Source: Komarekiella atlantica HA4396-MV6 (lineage in GTDB: Bacteria; Cyanobacteriota; Cyanobacteriia; Cyanobacteriales; Nostocaceae). Taken from it: a stretch of DNA of 64,000 nucleotides. This document shows, piece after piece, positions 33,869 to 42,895 of this stretch. Numbering within the stretch: the first letter of the stretch is position 1; each line of letters opens with the position of its first letter. Location of the stretch: contig JAHHHK010000020.1 of the NCBI GenBank assembly GCA_019359395.1, positions 62,001 to 126,000 of the forward strand, given 5' to 3'. Made by a program: the position numbers and the translations under genes. The notes below the pieces were generated by a model, which was not told where the DNA came from, ran no database searches, and saw only the letters and a list, made by a program, of their open reading frames with translations.

Positions 33869-35119
33869 TTATGAGCGCAATCGAGATGGGACTTCCTGCC
33901 AAAATAGGGGAATTGCTATCAAACCAGAAATTAACTCAATGCCGCCAAAAATGGCAAGAGATACCCCAAATCCAAAGTGCAGTAGTTCTCCAAAGATGAG
34001 GCTGCCAACACCAAATCCAGTGAACAGTATAAACACTTTGAGTCCCATAGTTTGACCTAAATTATTGTCATCCCCCAAGTCGGTCACAATACCCACAAAC
34101 AAAGGTTGTGTAAGGTCATACCCCAAAGATAAGAACAGAACCGCGATCGTCGTGACATATGCAGGAATATCGAAAATCATAACAATACCAGCTAGTCCTG
34201 CCATAACTAGTCCTAACGGAATTAACCAACGTCGTCCCCAATGATCAACTGCCCGACCAATTAGGGTACTCAACAGTAATCCGGGAATGCCGTATCCGAG
34301 AATGGTCAAACCAATGCTCAAGGGATCCATATTGTAACGTTGCGACAAGTACAACCCTAGCCAGGTATACACACCAGAGTGGTAAATGCCGTTCCACAAA
34401 ACATAAGTATAGGTTCGTTGTCCTCGAGAAGTAGTTAATATTTGGCTGTATCCCCTAAATATCTGACGAATGCTGGGTAAATTTTCTATTTTAGGTGTAT
34501 CGAATAGAGAGCCGTAAAGATGAAGCCGCCAAAGAACAAAAGCAGCAAGAACAGCTGTACCGATAAACAGCCATCGCCAACCTAAAAATGGTTCCAGAAT
34601 TGCGCCACCCGCAGAACCCGCCGCCATTCCCCCTTCCATAGCTGCAAATACCAGCCCTAGTTGGATGCCTCGTTGTTCAAACGGAAATAAATCGCCAATC
34701 AATGCAAAGGTGAGTGGAATAACTCCACTAGCTCCAATCCCTGTCAGCAGTCGCCAAGCCGCCATTTGCGAAGCCGTCTGAGCCGTTGCCGTCAAGGCTG
34801 TGCAGATAACAAAAATCAAGAGCGAGATGCGAATTATAGACCATCGTCCGAATCGATCTGACAGCACGCCGTAGAACAACGCCATCAGCGCGTAGGACAA
34901 CATATAGGCTGGAACAATAAATCCAATTTCCTGAACTGGAACATTAAACACTTCAGCTAAACGTGGAATCAGGGGAGCGATCATATATCCCTGAAGAAAA
35001 ATTAAACCGGCCGCGATCGCAAGTAAGGCAAACAGGCGTTGATGTTGCTTTAAGCGAATTGTGCGATCGGCTGCTTCCGCATGAGGTAGATGCTCAATAT
35101 GCTTTTTGCGGTTTGGCAT
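33869..35119 (-). CDS. MFS transporter (drug/sugar efflux-type)
   Basis: A 416-residue major facilitator protein with 12 predicted membrane helices. The loop between helices 2 and 3 holds the MFS signature GVLSDRFGRWSII, and helix 5 begins GLVFAAMEGGMAAGSAGGAILEPFLG. The relation is to the AraJ/arabinose-efflux or DHA1 drug-export group, but the substrate cannot be told. The charged N-terminus (MPNRKKHIEHLPHAEAADRT) precedes the first helix LFALLAIAAGLIFLQGYMIA. It stands alone, and no regulator is adjacent. Confidence 0.88.
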   Translation of the reverse strand: MPNRKKHIEHLPHAEAADRTIRLKQHQRLFALLAIAAGLIFLQGYMIAPLIPRLAEVFNVPVQEIGFIVPAYMLSYALMALFYGVLSDRFGRWSIIRISLLIFVICTALTATAQTASQMAAWRLLTGIGASGVIPLTFALIGDLFPFEQRGIQLGLVFAAMEGGMAAGSAGGAILEPFLGWRWLFIGTAVLAAFVLWRLHLYGSLFDTPKIENLPSIRQIFRGYSQILTTSRGQRTYTYVLWNGIYHSGVYTWLGLYLSQRYNMDPLSIGLTILGYGIPGLLLSTLIGRAVDHWGRRWLIPLGLVMAGLAGIVMIFDIPAYVTTIAVLFLSLGYDLTQPLFVGIVTDLGDDNNLGQTMGLKVFILFTGFGVGSLIFGELLHFGFGVSLAIFGGIELISGLIAIPLFWQEVPSRLRS

Positions 35120-35423
35120 AGATTTTAAATCTCCTAATTCACTTTGCGCCCTAAAGGTCTGGATGCTAAAAATTTAGAAACTAGGCTAAAACAGTTAACG
35201 CCAAAAGCTGGCAGAGCAACTACTTCACAAAAGTCAAAGTTTCATGACAATTATGTTAACATTGATTGCATTCGCAGCAAAATTGTTACTAATCAGAATT
35301 AGCGAGTGTCGGCAACACTTGTACTTACCTAGAATTTGTTCTCGTAGCAATTAGCTATACTCCCCCAGTTTCGACTACGCAAGAAGGCGGACGATCGCAC
35401 CCTTGCAATTCCAAAAAAACTGA

Positions 35424-35481
35424 AAAAGGCGATCGCCTAGCCTCAAAATCGGCAAGTCTAGGCTGATGAGAGTCGCCTTTT
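35424..35481. other. Long-range inverted repeat with nested stem
   Basis: AAAAGGCGA (35424-35432) and TCGCCTTTT (35473-35481) are perfectly complementary. Inside, TAGCCT and AGGCT pair again. The outer right arm ends in TTTT, so on the plus strand this could be a terminator for an unseen short transcript. The rest of the gap 35120-35736 shows no gene. Confidence 0.45.
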
Positions 35482-35736
35482 GTACCTTTTGTTGGTTTAT
35501 TTCTTCGTTTTCTGACAATTTTACAAAAAACCCTCTTTGGACAGATGCACAAACTTATTTGAGCTTTGAGGCATCTGCCTATAGTTTTATCTTTTCAAGT
35601 AGGTAGTCAATAAATCAGCCTATAGAGAGATTGACTATACATTTGTTTGTCAAAAGTATCCTCCCTTCGTAACAAACTGGTTATAATTGTCTTCCATCTC
35701 TCTCAGGAATAAAATTCTAATCCGCACAGTGTTCAT

Positions 35737-35901
35737 ATGGGACATGCTCGTTCTAAATCTGACCTGCCCACAAAAATCTGTCCGGTATGTCAACGTCCTT
35801 TCACATGGCGCAAGAAATGGGCAGATTGCTGGGACGAAGTGAAATACTGCTCAGAACGTTGCCGCCGTCGCCGTTCTGAAACTACAGTGACCGGGGACTA
35901 G
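35737..35901 (+). CDS. DUF2256 small zinc-ribbon-like protein
   Basis: A 54-residue protein, MGHARSKSDLPTKICPVCQR at the start, followed by PFTWRKKWADCWDEVKYCSE and RCRRRRSE. The spacing Cys-x2-Cys ... WRKKW ... YCSxRC is the DUF2256 signature, with two Cys pairs that probably bind zinc. It often occurs next to photolyase/cryptochrome-like genes, but no such gene is here. Its stop codon TAG lies inside the heptamer repeat that follows, so the repeat provides the gene's last two codons and its stop. Confidence 0.88.
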   Translation: MGHARSKSDLPTKICPVCQRPFTWRKKWADCWDEVKYCSERCRRRRSETTVTGD

Positions 35902-35980
35902 GGATTAGGGACTGGGGACTAGGGACTAGGACTGGTAAAAAGTTTTCTAAATACCCAATACCCAGTACCCAATGCCTAGT
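35893..35980. repeat. Two heptamer (STRR) runs after the DUF2256 gene
   Basis: 35893-35933 is built of GGGGACT/AGGGATT/AGGGACT-type 7-bp units, and 35953-35980 of CCCAATA/CCCAGTA/CCCAATG units, which are related on the opposite strand. The first run overlaps the end of the DUF2256 gene. Confidence 0.75.
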
Positions 35981-36021
35981 GAAACCAAACGCAAGTGAGA
36001 CGCAAATAGCGCAAGAGATAG

Positions 36022-36978
36022 ATGAAGCTACAGGTGCAACCTAAATTAATTATTCATGGAGGGGCTGGTAGTTCTCTCCACGGCAAAGGGGGAATAGAGG
36101 TAGTGCGCCGATCGCTCTATAAGGTAGTAGAAGAAGTCTATTCTCTTCTATTATCTGGAGCAACTGCTTCCGAAGCAGTGGTGCAAGGATGCTACATACT
36201 CGAAGATGACCCCCGTTTTAATTCTGGCACTGGTTCAGTACTGCAATCTGATGGTCAAATCCGCATGAGTGCTTCTCTGATGGATGGTGCTTTAGGGCGC
36301 TTCAGTGGCGTGATTAATATCTCACGGGTGAAAAATCCCATTGAGTTGGCGCAATTTTTACAAAACTCTCCAGACCGGGTGTTATCAGATTACGGATCAG
36401 CTGAGTTGGCGCGAGAAATGCAAATTCCCATTTATAACGCTTTAACTGATTTGCGGTTGCAAGAATGGATACAGGAACGCCAGGATAACTTTAAAAGTAC
36501 GATGGCTGGCGTGGTAGCAGAACCCGAACTAGTAGAAACCAGTAACGCCCGACGCGGCACCATCGGAGTAGTAGCTTTAGATGGCTATGGTAAACTAGCC
36601 TCTGGCACTTCCACAGGCGGCAAAGGCTTTGAGCGAATTGGGCGGGTAAGTGATTCAGCTATGCCAGCAGGTAACTATGCAACTGGTCATGCTGCGGTCA
36701 GCTGTACTGGTATTGGAGAAGACATTATTGATGAGTGCTTAGCAGCAAGGATTGTAGTGCGCGTCACTGATGGGATGTCCCTCAAGGATGCCATGCAGCG
36801 CTCATTCATGGAAGCCCACCAGAACAAGCGGGATTTGGGAGCGATCGCTCTAGATGCTAGTGGGGCGATCGCTTGGGGTAAAACCAGCCAAGTCTTACTG
36901 GCTGCGTTCCACGATGGCGTAAGAGTAAGTGATACTTTGGAACTTCCTGAAAGTACAGAAGTTGGCTGTTTGTCTTAG
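36022..36978 (+). CDS. iaaA: Isoaspartyl peptidase / plant-type L-asparaginase
   Basis: An Ntn-hydrolase precursor of 318 residues that self-cleaves before a Thr. The N-terminal PKLIIHGGAGSS, the NSGTGSVLQSDG and MDGALGRFSGV segments, and the cleavage site ARRGTIGVVALDGYGKLASGTSTGG (Thr near residue 181) are all family marks, as is the later TGIGEDIIDECLAARIV. It hydrolyses beta-aspartyl dipeptides. In cyanobacteria this enzyme also degrades beta-aspartyl-arginine released from cyanophycin, so a role in nitrogen reserve use is plausible. The start ATG 36022 is well placed. Confidence 0.93.
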   Translation: MKLQVQPKLIIHGGAGSSLHGKGGIEVVRRSLYKVVEEVYSLLLSGATASEAVVQGCYILEDDPRFNSGTGSVLQSDGQIRMSASLMDGALGRFSGVINISRVKNPIELAQFLQNSPDRVLSDYGSAELAREMQIPIYNALTDLRLQEWIQERQDNFKSTMAGVVAEPELVETSNARRGTIGVVALDGYGKLASGTSTGGKGFERIGRVSDSAMPAGNYATGHAAVSCTGIGEDIIDECLAARIVVRVTDGMSLKDAMQRSFMEAHQNKRDLGAIALDASGAIAWGKTSQVLLAAFHDGVRVSDTLELPESTEVGCLS

Positions 36979-36995
36979 CTATCAGCCTGAAGCTG

Positions 36996-38381
36996 TCAGC
37001 TAGAGTTTTTCGGTTGTTGGCTTTGGGCTGAACGTTTCTTTGATACCCAACCCGGTTTGATCACTTGATGCTCACGGGCAATCACCAATGAGTCATCAGA
37101 GACATCTTCTGTAACAGTCGAACCTGCTGCTACATAAACATCGTTTCCGAGAGTTAATGGTGCAACTAAGGTAGTATTAGAGCCTGTACCAGTGCGATCG
37201 CCTATGATGGTACGATTTTTATTAACGCCATCATAGTTGGCAGTAATTGTCCCTGCACCGATATTGACTTTATTGCCCGTAATGGTATCGCCCAAATACG
37301 ATAAATGCGCCACATTTGTGCGATCGCCTAACTGAGTATTTTTCAATTCCACAAAATTACCCACACGGCAACCAGTACCTACTTGTGCATGACCGCGCAA
37401 ATGGCTATAGGGGCCAATCCGGCTGCCTGCCTGTACAATACTATCCGTCACCACAGAATACTTGACAGTGACATTTTCACTAATTTGGCTATTTTCAATT
37501 AAAGTCCCAGGCCCGATGCGACTTCCTGTTTGAATTGTGGTTTTTCCCCGCAGGTGTGTTTGCGGTTCAATAATTACATCCGGCTGTAATTCCACGGTTT
37601 CATCAATAGTGATGCTTGTAGGATCGATGAGGGTGACACCCGCCAGCATCCATTTTTCCTTAACTCGCCTTTGTAAAATATCGTATGCTGTTGCCAGTTG
37701 CAGGCGATCGTTGATACCAAGGATTTCTTGGTAATCTTTCACATCGACTGCCATGACTTTGCCAACTTGAGTCACAGCATCGGTAAGATAATATTCCTTT
37801 TGGGCATTGTTTGCCTGGAGATGCGGTAGTATCTCTGCCAAATTCTGCCACCGGAAGCAATAAACTCCAGCGTTAATCCGGCTATTTTGTCTTTGGGCAG
37901 GCGTACAATCTTTGTGTTCAACAATTTGCTGTACAATACTTTCATCGTTACAAAAAACGCGTCCATAGCCTGTGGGATCACTTAGATGCGAGGTGAGGAT
38001 GGTGGCAGCGTTCTGATTTTCTTGATGAGTTTGTAACAGCTGGTTGAGGGTTTCGGTACGTACTAAAGGCAAATCGCCATTTAGTACCAGTAAATCCTCA
38101 GTGTAACCCTCTAAATAAGGAAGTAATTGCTGGATTGCATGACCAGTACCCAGTTGCACAGTCTGCTCAACAAACTCCAAAGTGGGGATTGAATGCATGG
38201 CGGCTTTGACTTCCTCAGCTTGATACCCCACAATTACTATCCGCCGTGAGGGCGAAAGCGGTTCTACACTTTCGATAACTCTCTCTACTAGCGATCGCCC
38301 ACCCAAAGAATGTAAAACTTTGGGTAAGTTTGATTTCATCCGTGTGCCGCGTCCTGCCGCTAGAATTGCTACAACTACCAT
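36996..38381 (-). CDS. glmU: Bifunctional UDP-GlcNAc pyrophosphorylase / GlcN-1-P acetyltransferase
   Basis: GlmU makes UDP-N-acetylglucosamine, the precursor of peptidoglycan and lipopolysaccharide. The N-terminal half is the uridylyltransferase ([38 protein letters not shown]). The C-terminal half, from about residue 255, is a left-handed beta-helix with hexapeptide repeats ([37 protein letters not shown]) and the acetyltransferase site [22 protein letters not shown]. The length of 461 residues is normal. It is convergent with iaaA, with only 17 bp between the stops. Confidence 0.96.
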   Translation of the reverse strand: MVVVAILAAGRGTRMKSNLPKVLHSLGGRSLVERVIESVEPLSPSRRIVIVGYQAEEVKAAMHSIPTLEFVEQTVQLGTGHAIQQLLPYLEGYTEDLLVLNGDLPLVRTETLNQLLQTHQENQNAATILTSHLSDPTGYGRVFCNDESIVQQIVEHKDCTPAQRQNSRINAGVYCFRWQNLAEILPHLQANNAQKEYYLTDAVTQVGKVMAVDVKDYQEILGINDRLQLATAYDILQRRVKEKWMLAGVTLIDPTSITIDETVELQPDVIIEPQTHLRGKTTIQTGSRIGPGTLIENSQISENVTVKYSVVTDSIVQAGSRIGPYSHLRGHAQVGTGCRVGNFVELKNTQLGDRTNVAHLSYLGDTITGNKVNIGAGTITANYDGVNKNRTIIGDRTGTGSNTTLVAPLTLGNDVYVAAGSTVTEDVSDDSLVIAREHQVIKPGWVSKKRSAQSQQPKNSS

Positions 38382-38513
38382 AATTAGCTATCAGCTATCA
38401 ATAAAATTGTGATAAATACTGTTGGTGCTTTGAGATTTAGGCTCAAATCATACCAGCTAATTGTCTAAGACAGAAATATCAAAGGCTCCTATCTTTTATA
38501 TCCTGATTACTAA

Positions 38514-39743
38514 CTACTCTCTATCCTCAAAAGAGTTAATAAACTCTGTAAACTGCTGCATTAGTTCGGGATTGCGCCAACCCGAATCAGTTTCTTCTTG
38601 CATCACCAAAAGCGCTTCTTCTGAAGTAAAAGCTCTCTTGTAAGGTCGTTCGCTGGTTAAGGCATCGTAAATATCAATTAACTGAAACACTTGCGCCAAG
38701 AAAGGAATGTTATCTCCCTTGAGTCTATCGGGGTAGCCTGAGCCATCCCAGCGCTCATGGTGATGGCGAATGATCGGAATTACACCCCGCATACTGCGTA
38801 GTGGTTGGCAGATTTTTTCCCCAATCAAAACGTGCTGTCTCATAATTTTCCAATCTTCGGGGCTGAGTTTGCCTTTTTTCAGCAACACTGCGTCGGGAAT
38901 ACCCACTTTACCGATATCGTGGAGATAACCACCCCACATCAAATCCCGAATTTGGTAGCGTGAAAGGTTGAGGTATTCCCCAAATGCTTGTCCCAGTTTG
39001 ACCAGTCGTTCGCAGTGATCGCCCGTATTAGGATCGCGACTTTCAATCGACATAGCAATGGAAAACAGTACTTGTTCGGCATGGTCTAAGTCTTCATTTA
39101 AACGCTTCTGCCGCACTAGGGATTTAACACGCGCTGCCAATTCCACACGGTCAAAGGGTTTGGTAAGAAAATCATCCGCTCCGACTTCAATTCCCCGGAT
39201 GCGCGATCGCCTATCATTTAAAGCTGTAATAAAAATTACTGGTATTAACCTAGTCTGCTCATCTTGCTTGAGCAGCTGGCACACTTCAAATCCATCCATC
39301 CCCGGCATCATCACATCCAGCAAAATCAGATCCGGTTGTTTTTGCGTTACTAATTCTACAACAACAAAACCACTGTCCGCCTCAATTACTTCGTACCCTT
39401 CCATAGCTAAAAGGGCAACAGCAGTCATGCGACTAGCAGCATGGTCATCAACTACTAAAACTTTGGGTGGCTCTGAGTCAAAGCCATTCAATTTAGAACC
39501 TTTGGTTTGTAGGGTTCTAGATACCAATGAATCACCACCATTAACATCAGCCTTTATCCAAGAAGACACTGCTTGGGTATCTTCAAGCATAAGGTCTTCT
39601 TTAGATAAGCCCAAGGAATAACCCTCTACATTTTGCAATTCTACGGCGTGATTTAAACCGATACTCTTCACTTGACTTAGAGGGTTCGACCCACTAATAA
39701 TTTGTTCGGTAGAGCCTGTATGGTTGGATTTCCATTGAATCAT
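38514..39743 (-). CDS. Response regulator with HD-GYP c-di-GMP phosphodiesterase domain
   Basis: A 409-residue regulator. An uncharacterised N-terminal tail (about residues 1-90) precedes a receiver domain (KVLVVDDHAASRMTAVAL, phosphorylated Asp in LILLDVMMPG, Lys in FLTKPFD). The HD-GYP domain follows from about residue 215: GDHCERLVKLG, YLHDIGKVGIPDAVLLKKGKL (HD plus metal ligands), RHHHERWDGSGYPD (the GYP motif) and DIYDALTSERPYKR. All residues for c-di-GMP hydrolysis appear present. The cognate kinase is not adjacent. The next upstream region, 39744-40479, has no gene I can support. Confidence 0.93.
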   Translation of the reverse strand: MIQWKSNHTGSTEQIISGSNPLSQVKSIGLNHAVELQNVEGYSLGLSKEDLMLEDTQAVSSWIKADVNGGDSLVSRTLQTKGSKLNGFDSEPPKVLVVDDHAASRMTAVALLAMEGYEVIEADSGFVVVELVTQKQPDLILLDVMMPGMDGFEVCQLLKQDEQTRLIPVIFITALNDRRSRIRGIEVGADDFLTKPFDRVELAARVKSLVRQKRLNEDLDHAEQVLFSIAMSIESRDPNTGDHCERLVKLGQAFGEYLNLSRYQIRDLMWGGYLHDIGKVGIPDAVLLKKGKLSPEDWKIMRQHVLIGEKICQPLRSMRGVIPIIRHHHERWDGSGYPDRLKGDNIPFLAQVFQLIDIYDALTSERPYKRAFTSEEALLVMQEETDSGWRNPELMQQFTEFINSFEDRE

Positions 39744-40479
39744 AAAGGCACTGCAATTTTCTTGAAAAAGTTAACAGCGTCAAATTTCAAAAAAAAGTTT
39801 AGTTTTTGACTGTATTTAAGCCAGTATTTTCATAAAGATCACGTATCATAACTTTTACTCTTTAATTTACATAATTATGCGTTATAGCTCTCAAGAGGGG
39901 AACTGGAGACGTTTCCGTTAGTTCCGGTCAAAAATCCTCCAGTTTAGAGTAAAACTTGATCGGAGGCGGAGTATCGCCGAATTTGCTCTTGCGCTTTGTA
40001 GCTTGCTTCCCCGGAGAAGTACACAATAGAATGTGCAATTTATAAGTCTGACAGCTGATCAAACTACTTAACCGAGGCATTCACAGCATGTTTTTTATAT
40101 TACAAGAACCAGAGGAATATTGCTGTCTAATTTTTCGGCTATAAATTCCAGTATGATGAATCCGCGCAAATGTTAAATCAGGTTTTTTACGGATATCGAT
40201 TAACATAGCAGCGCCAAAAAATCTTTTAATTGCTTAGTCTATATCAAAGTATCTGGGTTTGAATTTAAAGTTTTTATAGTGATTATATAAATATATAAGT
40301 ATTTTTCCTTAGCTAACAATGAGACATGGTAAATACCATTAACAATTATGTATTATTAGCTACTTTTGAGTAATTTAATTTATTTAGGTCATCAAAACTC
40401 ATTGCTTGACTAGTAAGAAACACAAATCAAAATTTTAGTAAATTATTATACGTGAGACTGAAGTTGATACTGGTTATTA
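39744..40479. other. Long intergenic region without recognised gene
   Basis: AT-rich stretch between two minus-strand genes. No family-like reading frame, RNA gene or strong hairpin was found. It must hold the promoter for the REC/HD-GYP gene. Confidence 0.45.
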
Positions 40480-41430
40480 TTATGAACTATTGCTTGTAAA
40501 GTCAGTACCTTTAATGCCCAATAGCCACCTTTTTCGCCAATGAGAGGTAGGTTCCAAGGATGAGGCTTGTTGCTCTTGTTGTCGCCGCATTGCTATGAGT
40601 TCAGCAGAATCGCTCAATTTGGGATCGCGGTAGGGAATCGCAGCGCAAGTTAGCAAATGTTCTTTTTCTGCCTGAGAGAGTGGGTAAGAAGAGGGGGGGA
40701 GAGGGAGAGGAGCAGGGGGGGAAAATTCCAATGCTTCTCCTATTGCTCTATTATGGGCTGCTACTGTACCGGGCGATCGCCTTCCCACTGGTGGAGTAGA
40801 AGCTATTACCAAACCAGCCGCTAATAATGCTGTGCGTACAGCAGCAGCACAAGAATAAGTGGCTAGGAAACCGTCTTCATGTAAACATAATGACAGTTGT
40901 TGAATAAATTCAACTGTCCATAATTGAGGACATTGAGGTGGTGAAAACGGATCGAGAAAAATCGCATCTGCTCGGAAATCTAACTGACGTACCAATGCAA
41001 TCGAGCTTCTAGCATCGCCAATTAGTAGTCTTGCTTTCAAGCAAGGTGTTTGCACTTGATGCTCAAAAGCTAGTTGGGTCAAAATTTCGGTATGGTTGCA
41101 ACTCCAATTATCGAATAAATTATGAGCGATCGCAGCTTTTGGCACAGACGGATTCAGTTCTAAACCAATCACTTCAACATAGCAACTAGGATTAATTGTC
41201 CAAATAGTCTGTAAAGCCGCCGCTGTATTGTATCCCAGACCATAACAAACGTCGAATAGCCGCAAGACAGGTTTCTGTGCGGCTGTAGCTAGTTGAGTGG
41301 GAACTACAAACTTGAAAAAACTCTCCTGCTTAGCTCCATAATGGCTGTGAAAAGATTCGCCAAACTCTTGGGAAACGAAGGTAAATGAACCATCTGCTGT
41401 GAGCTTAGGTGTAAAATTCTCTAATGACAT
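40480..41430 (-). CDS. mnmD: MnmD-like tRNA wobble-uridine methyltransferase
   Basis: A 316-residue protein with the SAM-dependent methyltransferase domain of MnmC (DUF752/Methyltransf_30). In bacteria this domain makes the last step of mnm5(s2)U34. Marks: LTADGSFTFVSQEFGESFHSHYGAKQE, SAM-binding LRLFDVCYGLGYNTAAAL, EVIGLELNP, and the catalytic region FRADAIFLDPFSPPQCPQLWT. The FAD oxidoreductase half of E. coli MnmC is absent. The frame extends upstream to 41526, but that would overlap the divergent rhodanese gene, so ATG 41430 (MSLENFTPKLTADG) is chosen. The C-terminal quarter has a Pro-rich stretch and an ending RKRWLLGIKGTDF. Confidence 0.88.
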   Translation of the reverse strand: MSLENFTPKLTADGSFTFVSQEFGESFHSHYGAKQESFFKFVVPTQLATAAQKPVLRLFDVCYGLGYNTAAALQTIWTINPSCYVEVIGLELNPSVPKAAIAHNLFDNWSCNHTEILTQLAFEHQVQTPCLKARLLIGDARSSIALVRQLDFRADAIFLDPFSPPQCPQLWTVEFIQQLSLCLHEDGFLATYSCAAAVRTALLAAGLVIASTPPVGRRSPGTVAAHNRAIGEALEFSPPAPLPLPPSSYPLSQAEKEHLLTCAAIPYRDPKLSDSAELIAMRRQQEQQASSLEPTSHWRKRWLLGIKGTDFTSNSS

Positions 41431-41455
41431 CTTACAAAAAACTGAATAATGACCA

Positions 41456-42277
41456 ATGCACAATTCCCAATTTGTGGTTTCGCCAACGTGGCTGTTTGAA
41501 CATCTTGAAGATCCGCAAGTCGTCATTGTAGATTGTCGCTTTTCTCTAGCCGATCCACAATTAGGACGACAACAGTACCAAACGAGTCATATAAAGAATT
41601 CCTACTACCTCGATTTGAATCAAGATCTTTCCAGTCCCGTAGGTAAGCATGGCGGGAGACATCCTTTACCTAACCCCAATGATATAGCTAACAAATTATC
41701 GGCGATTGGAGTAAATTCCCAAGAAACTTTAGTTGTAGCTTATGATGATTCGCGCTTTGCTTTTGCTGCTCGTCTGTGGTGGCTGTTACGCTATCTAGGA
41801 CATGAGCAAGTAGCTGTACTGGATGGAGGCTTTGCTGGATGGCAAAAAGCCGGATATCCCATCACAGATATCCTTCCTACCCCCAAAATGGGTACATTCG
41901 TAGCTCAAGCACAAACAGACAGGGTAGTAGATATTACAGCGGTGAGAAATCGCAAAGATAGTCCAGAGGTAGTTTTGGTAGACTCAAGAGAGAGCGATCG
42001 CTATCGAGGCGAACGAGAGCCAATTGATAAAATAGCCGGTCATATTCCCAGCGCAGTTAACTATCCGTGGCAAGAAATTACAGACTCTTCCGGTTACTTA
42101 CTTCCTCAACCAGAGCAACGCCGTCGATGGGAAGAAATAGAAACAGCTGAGGAAATTTTAGTTTATTGCGGTTCTGGTGTAACCGCTTGTGTGAATTTAC
42201 TTTCTTTGGAACTAGCCGGCATAAGTAAGGCTAAACTTTATGCTGGTAGCTGGAGTGATTGGATTAGTTATGTGTAG
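41456..42277 (+). CDS. Sulfurtransferase with two rhodanese domains
   Basis: A 273-residue tandem rhodanese of the thiosulfate / 3-mercaptopyruvate sulfurtransferase type. The N-terminal inactive domain has VVIVDCRFSLADPQLGRQQY and LVVAYDDSRFAFAARLWWLL. The C-terminal active domain has LVDSRESDRYRGEREPIDKI, then AGHIPSAVNYPW and the active-site loop VYCGSGVTACVNLL with the catalytic Cys. The CGSGVT loop fits mercaptopyruvate-type enzymes. It is divergent from mnmD by 25 bp; a sulfur-linked tRNA modification partnership is tempting but unproven. The stop codon is followed by an STRR. Confidence 0.92.
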   Translation: MHNSQFVVSPTWLFEHLEDPQVVIVDCRFSLADPQLGRQQYQTSHIKNSYYLDLNQDLSSPVGKHGGRHPLPNPNDIANKLSAIGVNSQETLVVAYDDSRFAFAARLWWLLRYLGHEQVAVLDGGFAGWQKAGYPITDILPTPKMGTFVAQAQTDRVVDITAVRNRKDSPEVVLVDSRESDRYRGEREPIDKIAGHIPSAVNYPWQEITDSSGYLLPQPEQRRRWEEIETAEEILVYCGSGVTACVNLLSLELAGISKAKLYAGSWSDWISYV

Positions 42278-42304
42278 TCATTTGTCATTAGTTATTAGTC
42301 ATTT
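42277..42304. repeat. Heptamer repeat (STRR) after the rhodanese gene
   Basis: GTCATTT, GTCATTA, GTTATTA, GTCATTT: four related 7-bp units beginning at the gene's final base. Confidence 0.75.
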
Positions 42305-42388
42305 TAATCACCAAGGATATAAGGAAAAATAACTCCTTCGGAGTTCACCAATCGCTCATGGGGAGCCACCCCCTTGCGGTGAATCAGT

Positions 42389-42412
42389 GCTGCGGGAGGG
42401 TCTCCCTCCGCA
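42389..42412. repeat. Dispersed hairpin repeat shared with 11789-11812
   Basis: TGCGGGAGGG-TC-TCCCTCCGCA is nearly the same as the hairpin inside the element at 11753-11901. It sits in a GC-rich palindromic block (about 42330-42475) unlike its surroundings. Confidence 0.75.
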
Positions 42413-42492
42413 GGCGACTGTGAACCCGAAGGGAGGTTCCTTCCGTTGGGGCTACGGTGTACACACAAGTCGGATTACCTTATCCCACATCG

Positions 42493-42760
42493 TTTTGATC
42501 TCCCCTAACCCCTCTTAAAAAAAGCAGGGCTGTTTAATTCCCCAAAAGACCTTAATTTACAAGCGTATCAGTCAAAAAAATCAGGTTGTTAAACAATCTA
42601 ATTGGGTCGAAAACCAGGCGAACGCACTGAAATTTATTGTTTGAGACAGTAATTTTTCGATTACCAACTCACTAAAATTTCTGGTTGATACTCTTGACAA
42701 AATCTTGATCTGAGCGAATGAAACAGCCCTGCCTTTTGAAGGGGGTTGGGGGATCTAAAA
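42493..42760. mobile_element. Putative MITE with about 40-bp imperfect terminal inverted repeats
   Basis: The left end (from TTTTGATCTCCCC, 42493) and the right end (to GGATCTAAAA, 42760) are inverted repeats of about 40 bp. The inner 12 bp are perfect: GCAGGGCTGTTT at 42524-42535 and AAACAGCCCTGC at 42721-42732. The about 185 bp between them are AT-rich and non-coding. This is the form of a non-autonomous element; the matching transposase is not in the window. A target duplication is not certain. A last palindromic block of the CGAGACGCTACGCG type lies at 42815-42870. Confidence 0.72.
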
Positions 42761-42895
42761 CTACGGGAAATTGAGTGTTTGAGCTGAAGTTGACACCAAT
42801 GGTGGCGTGGAGACCCCCATCGCCCTTGGCGTCTCCCCTTCTCTACGAGACGCTACGCGAAGGGAGAAGACCGCGTTGGCTCACCAATGACAAAT

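Noticed and set aside
35355-35552. 65-codon minus-strand frame
   Set aside because: It overlaps the nested inverted repeat and has no family features.
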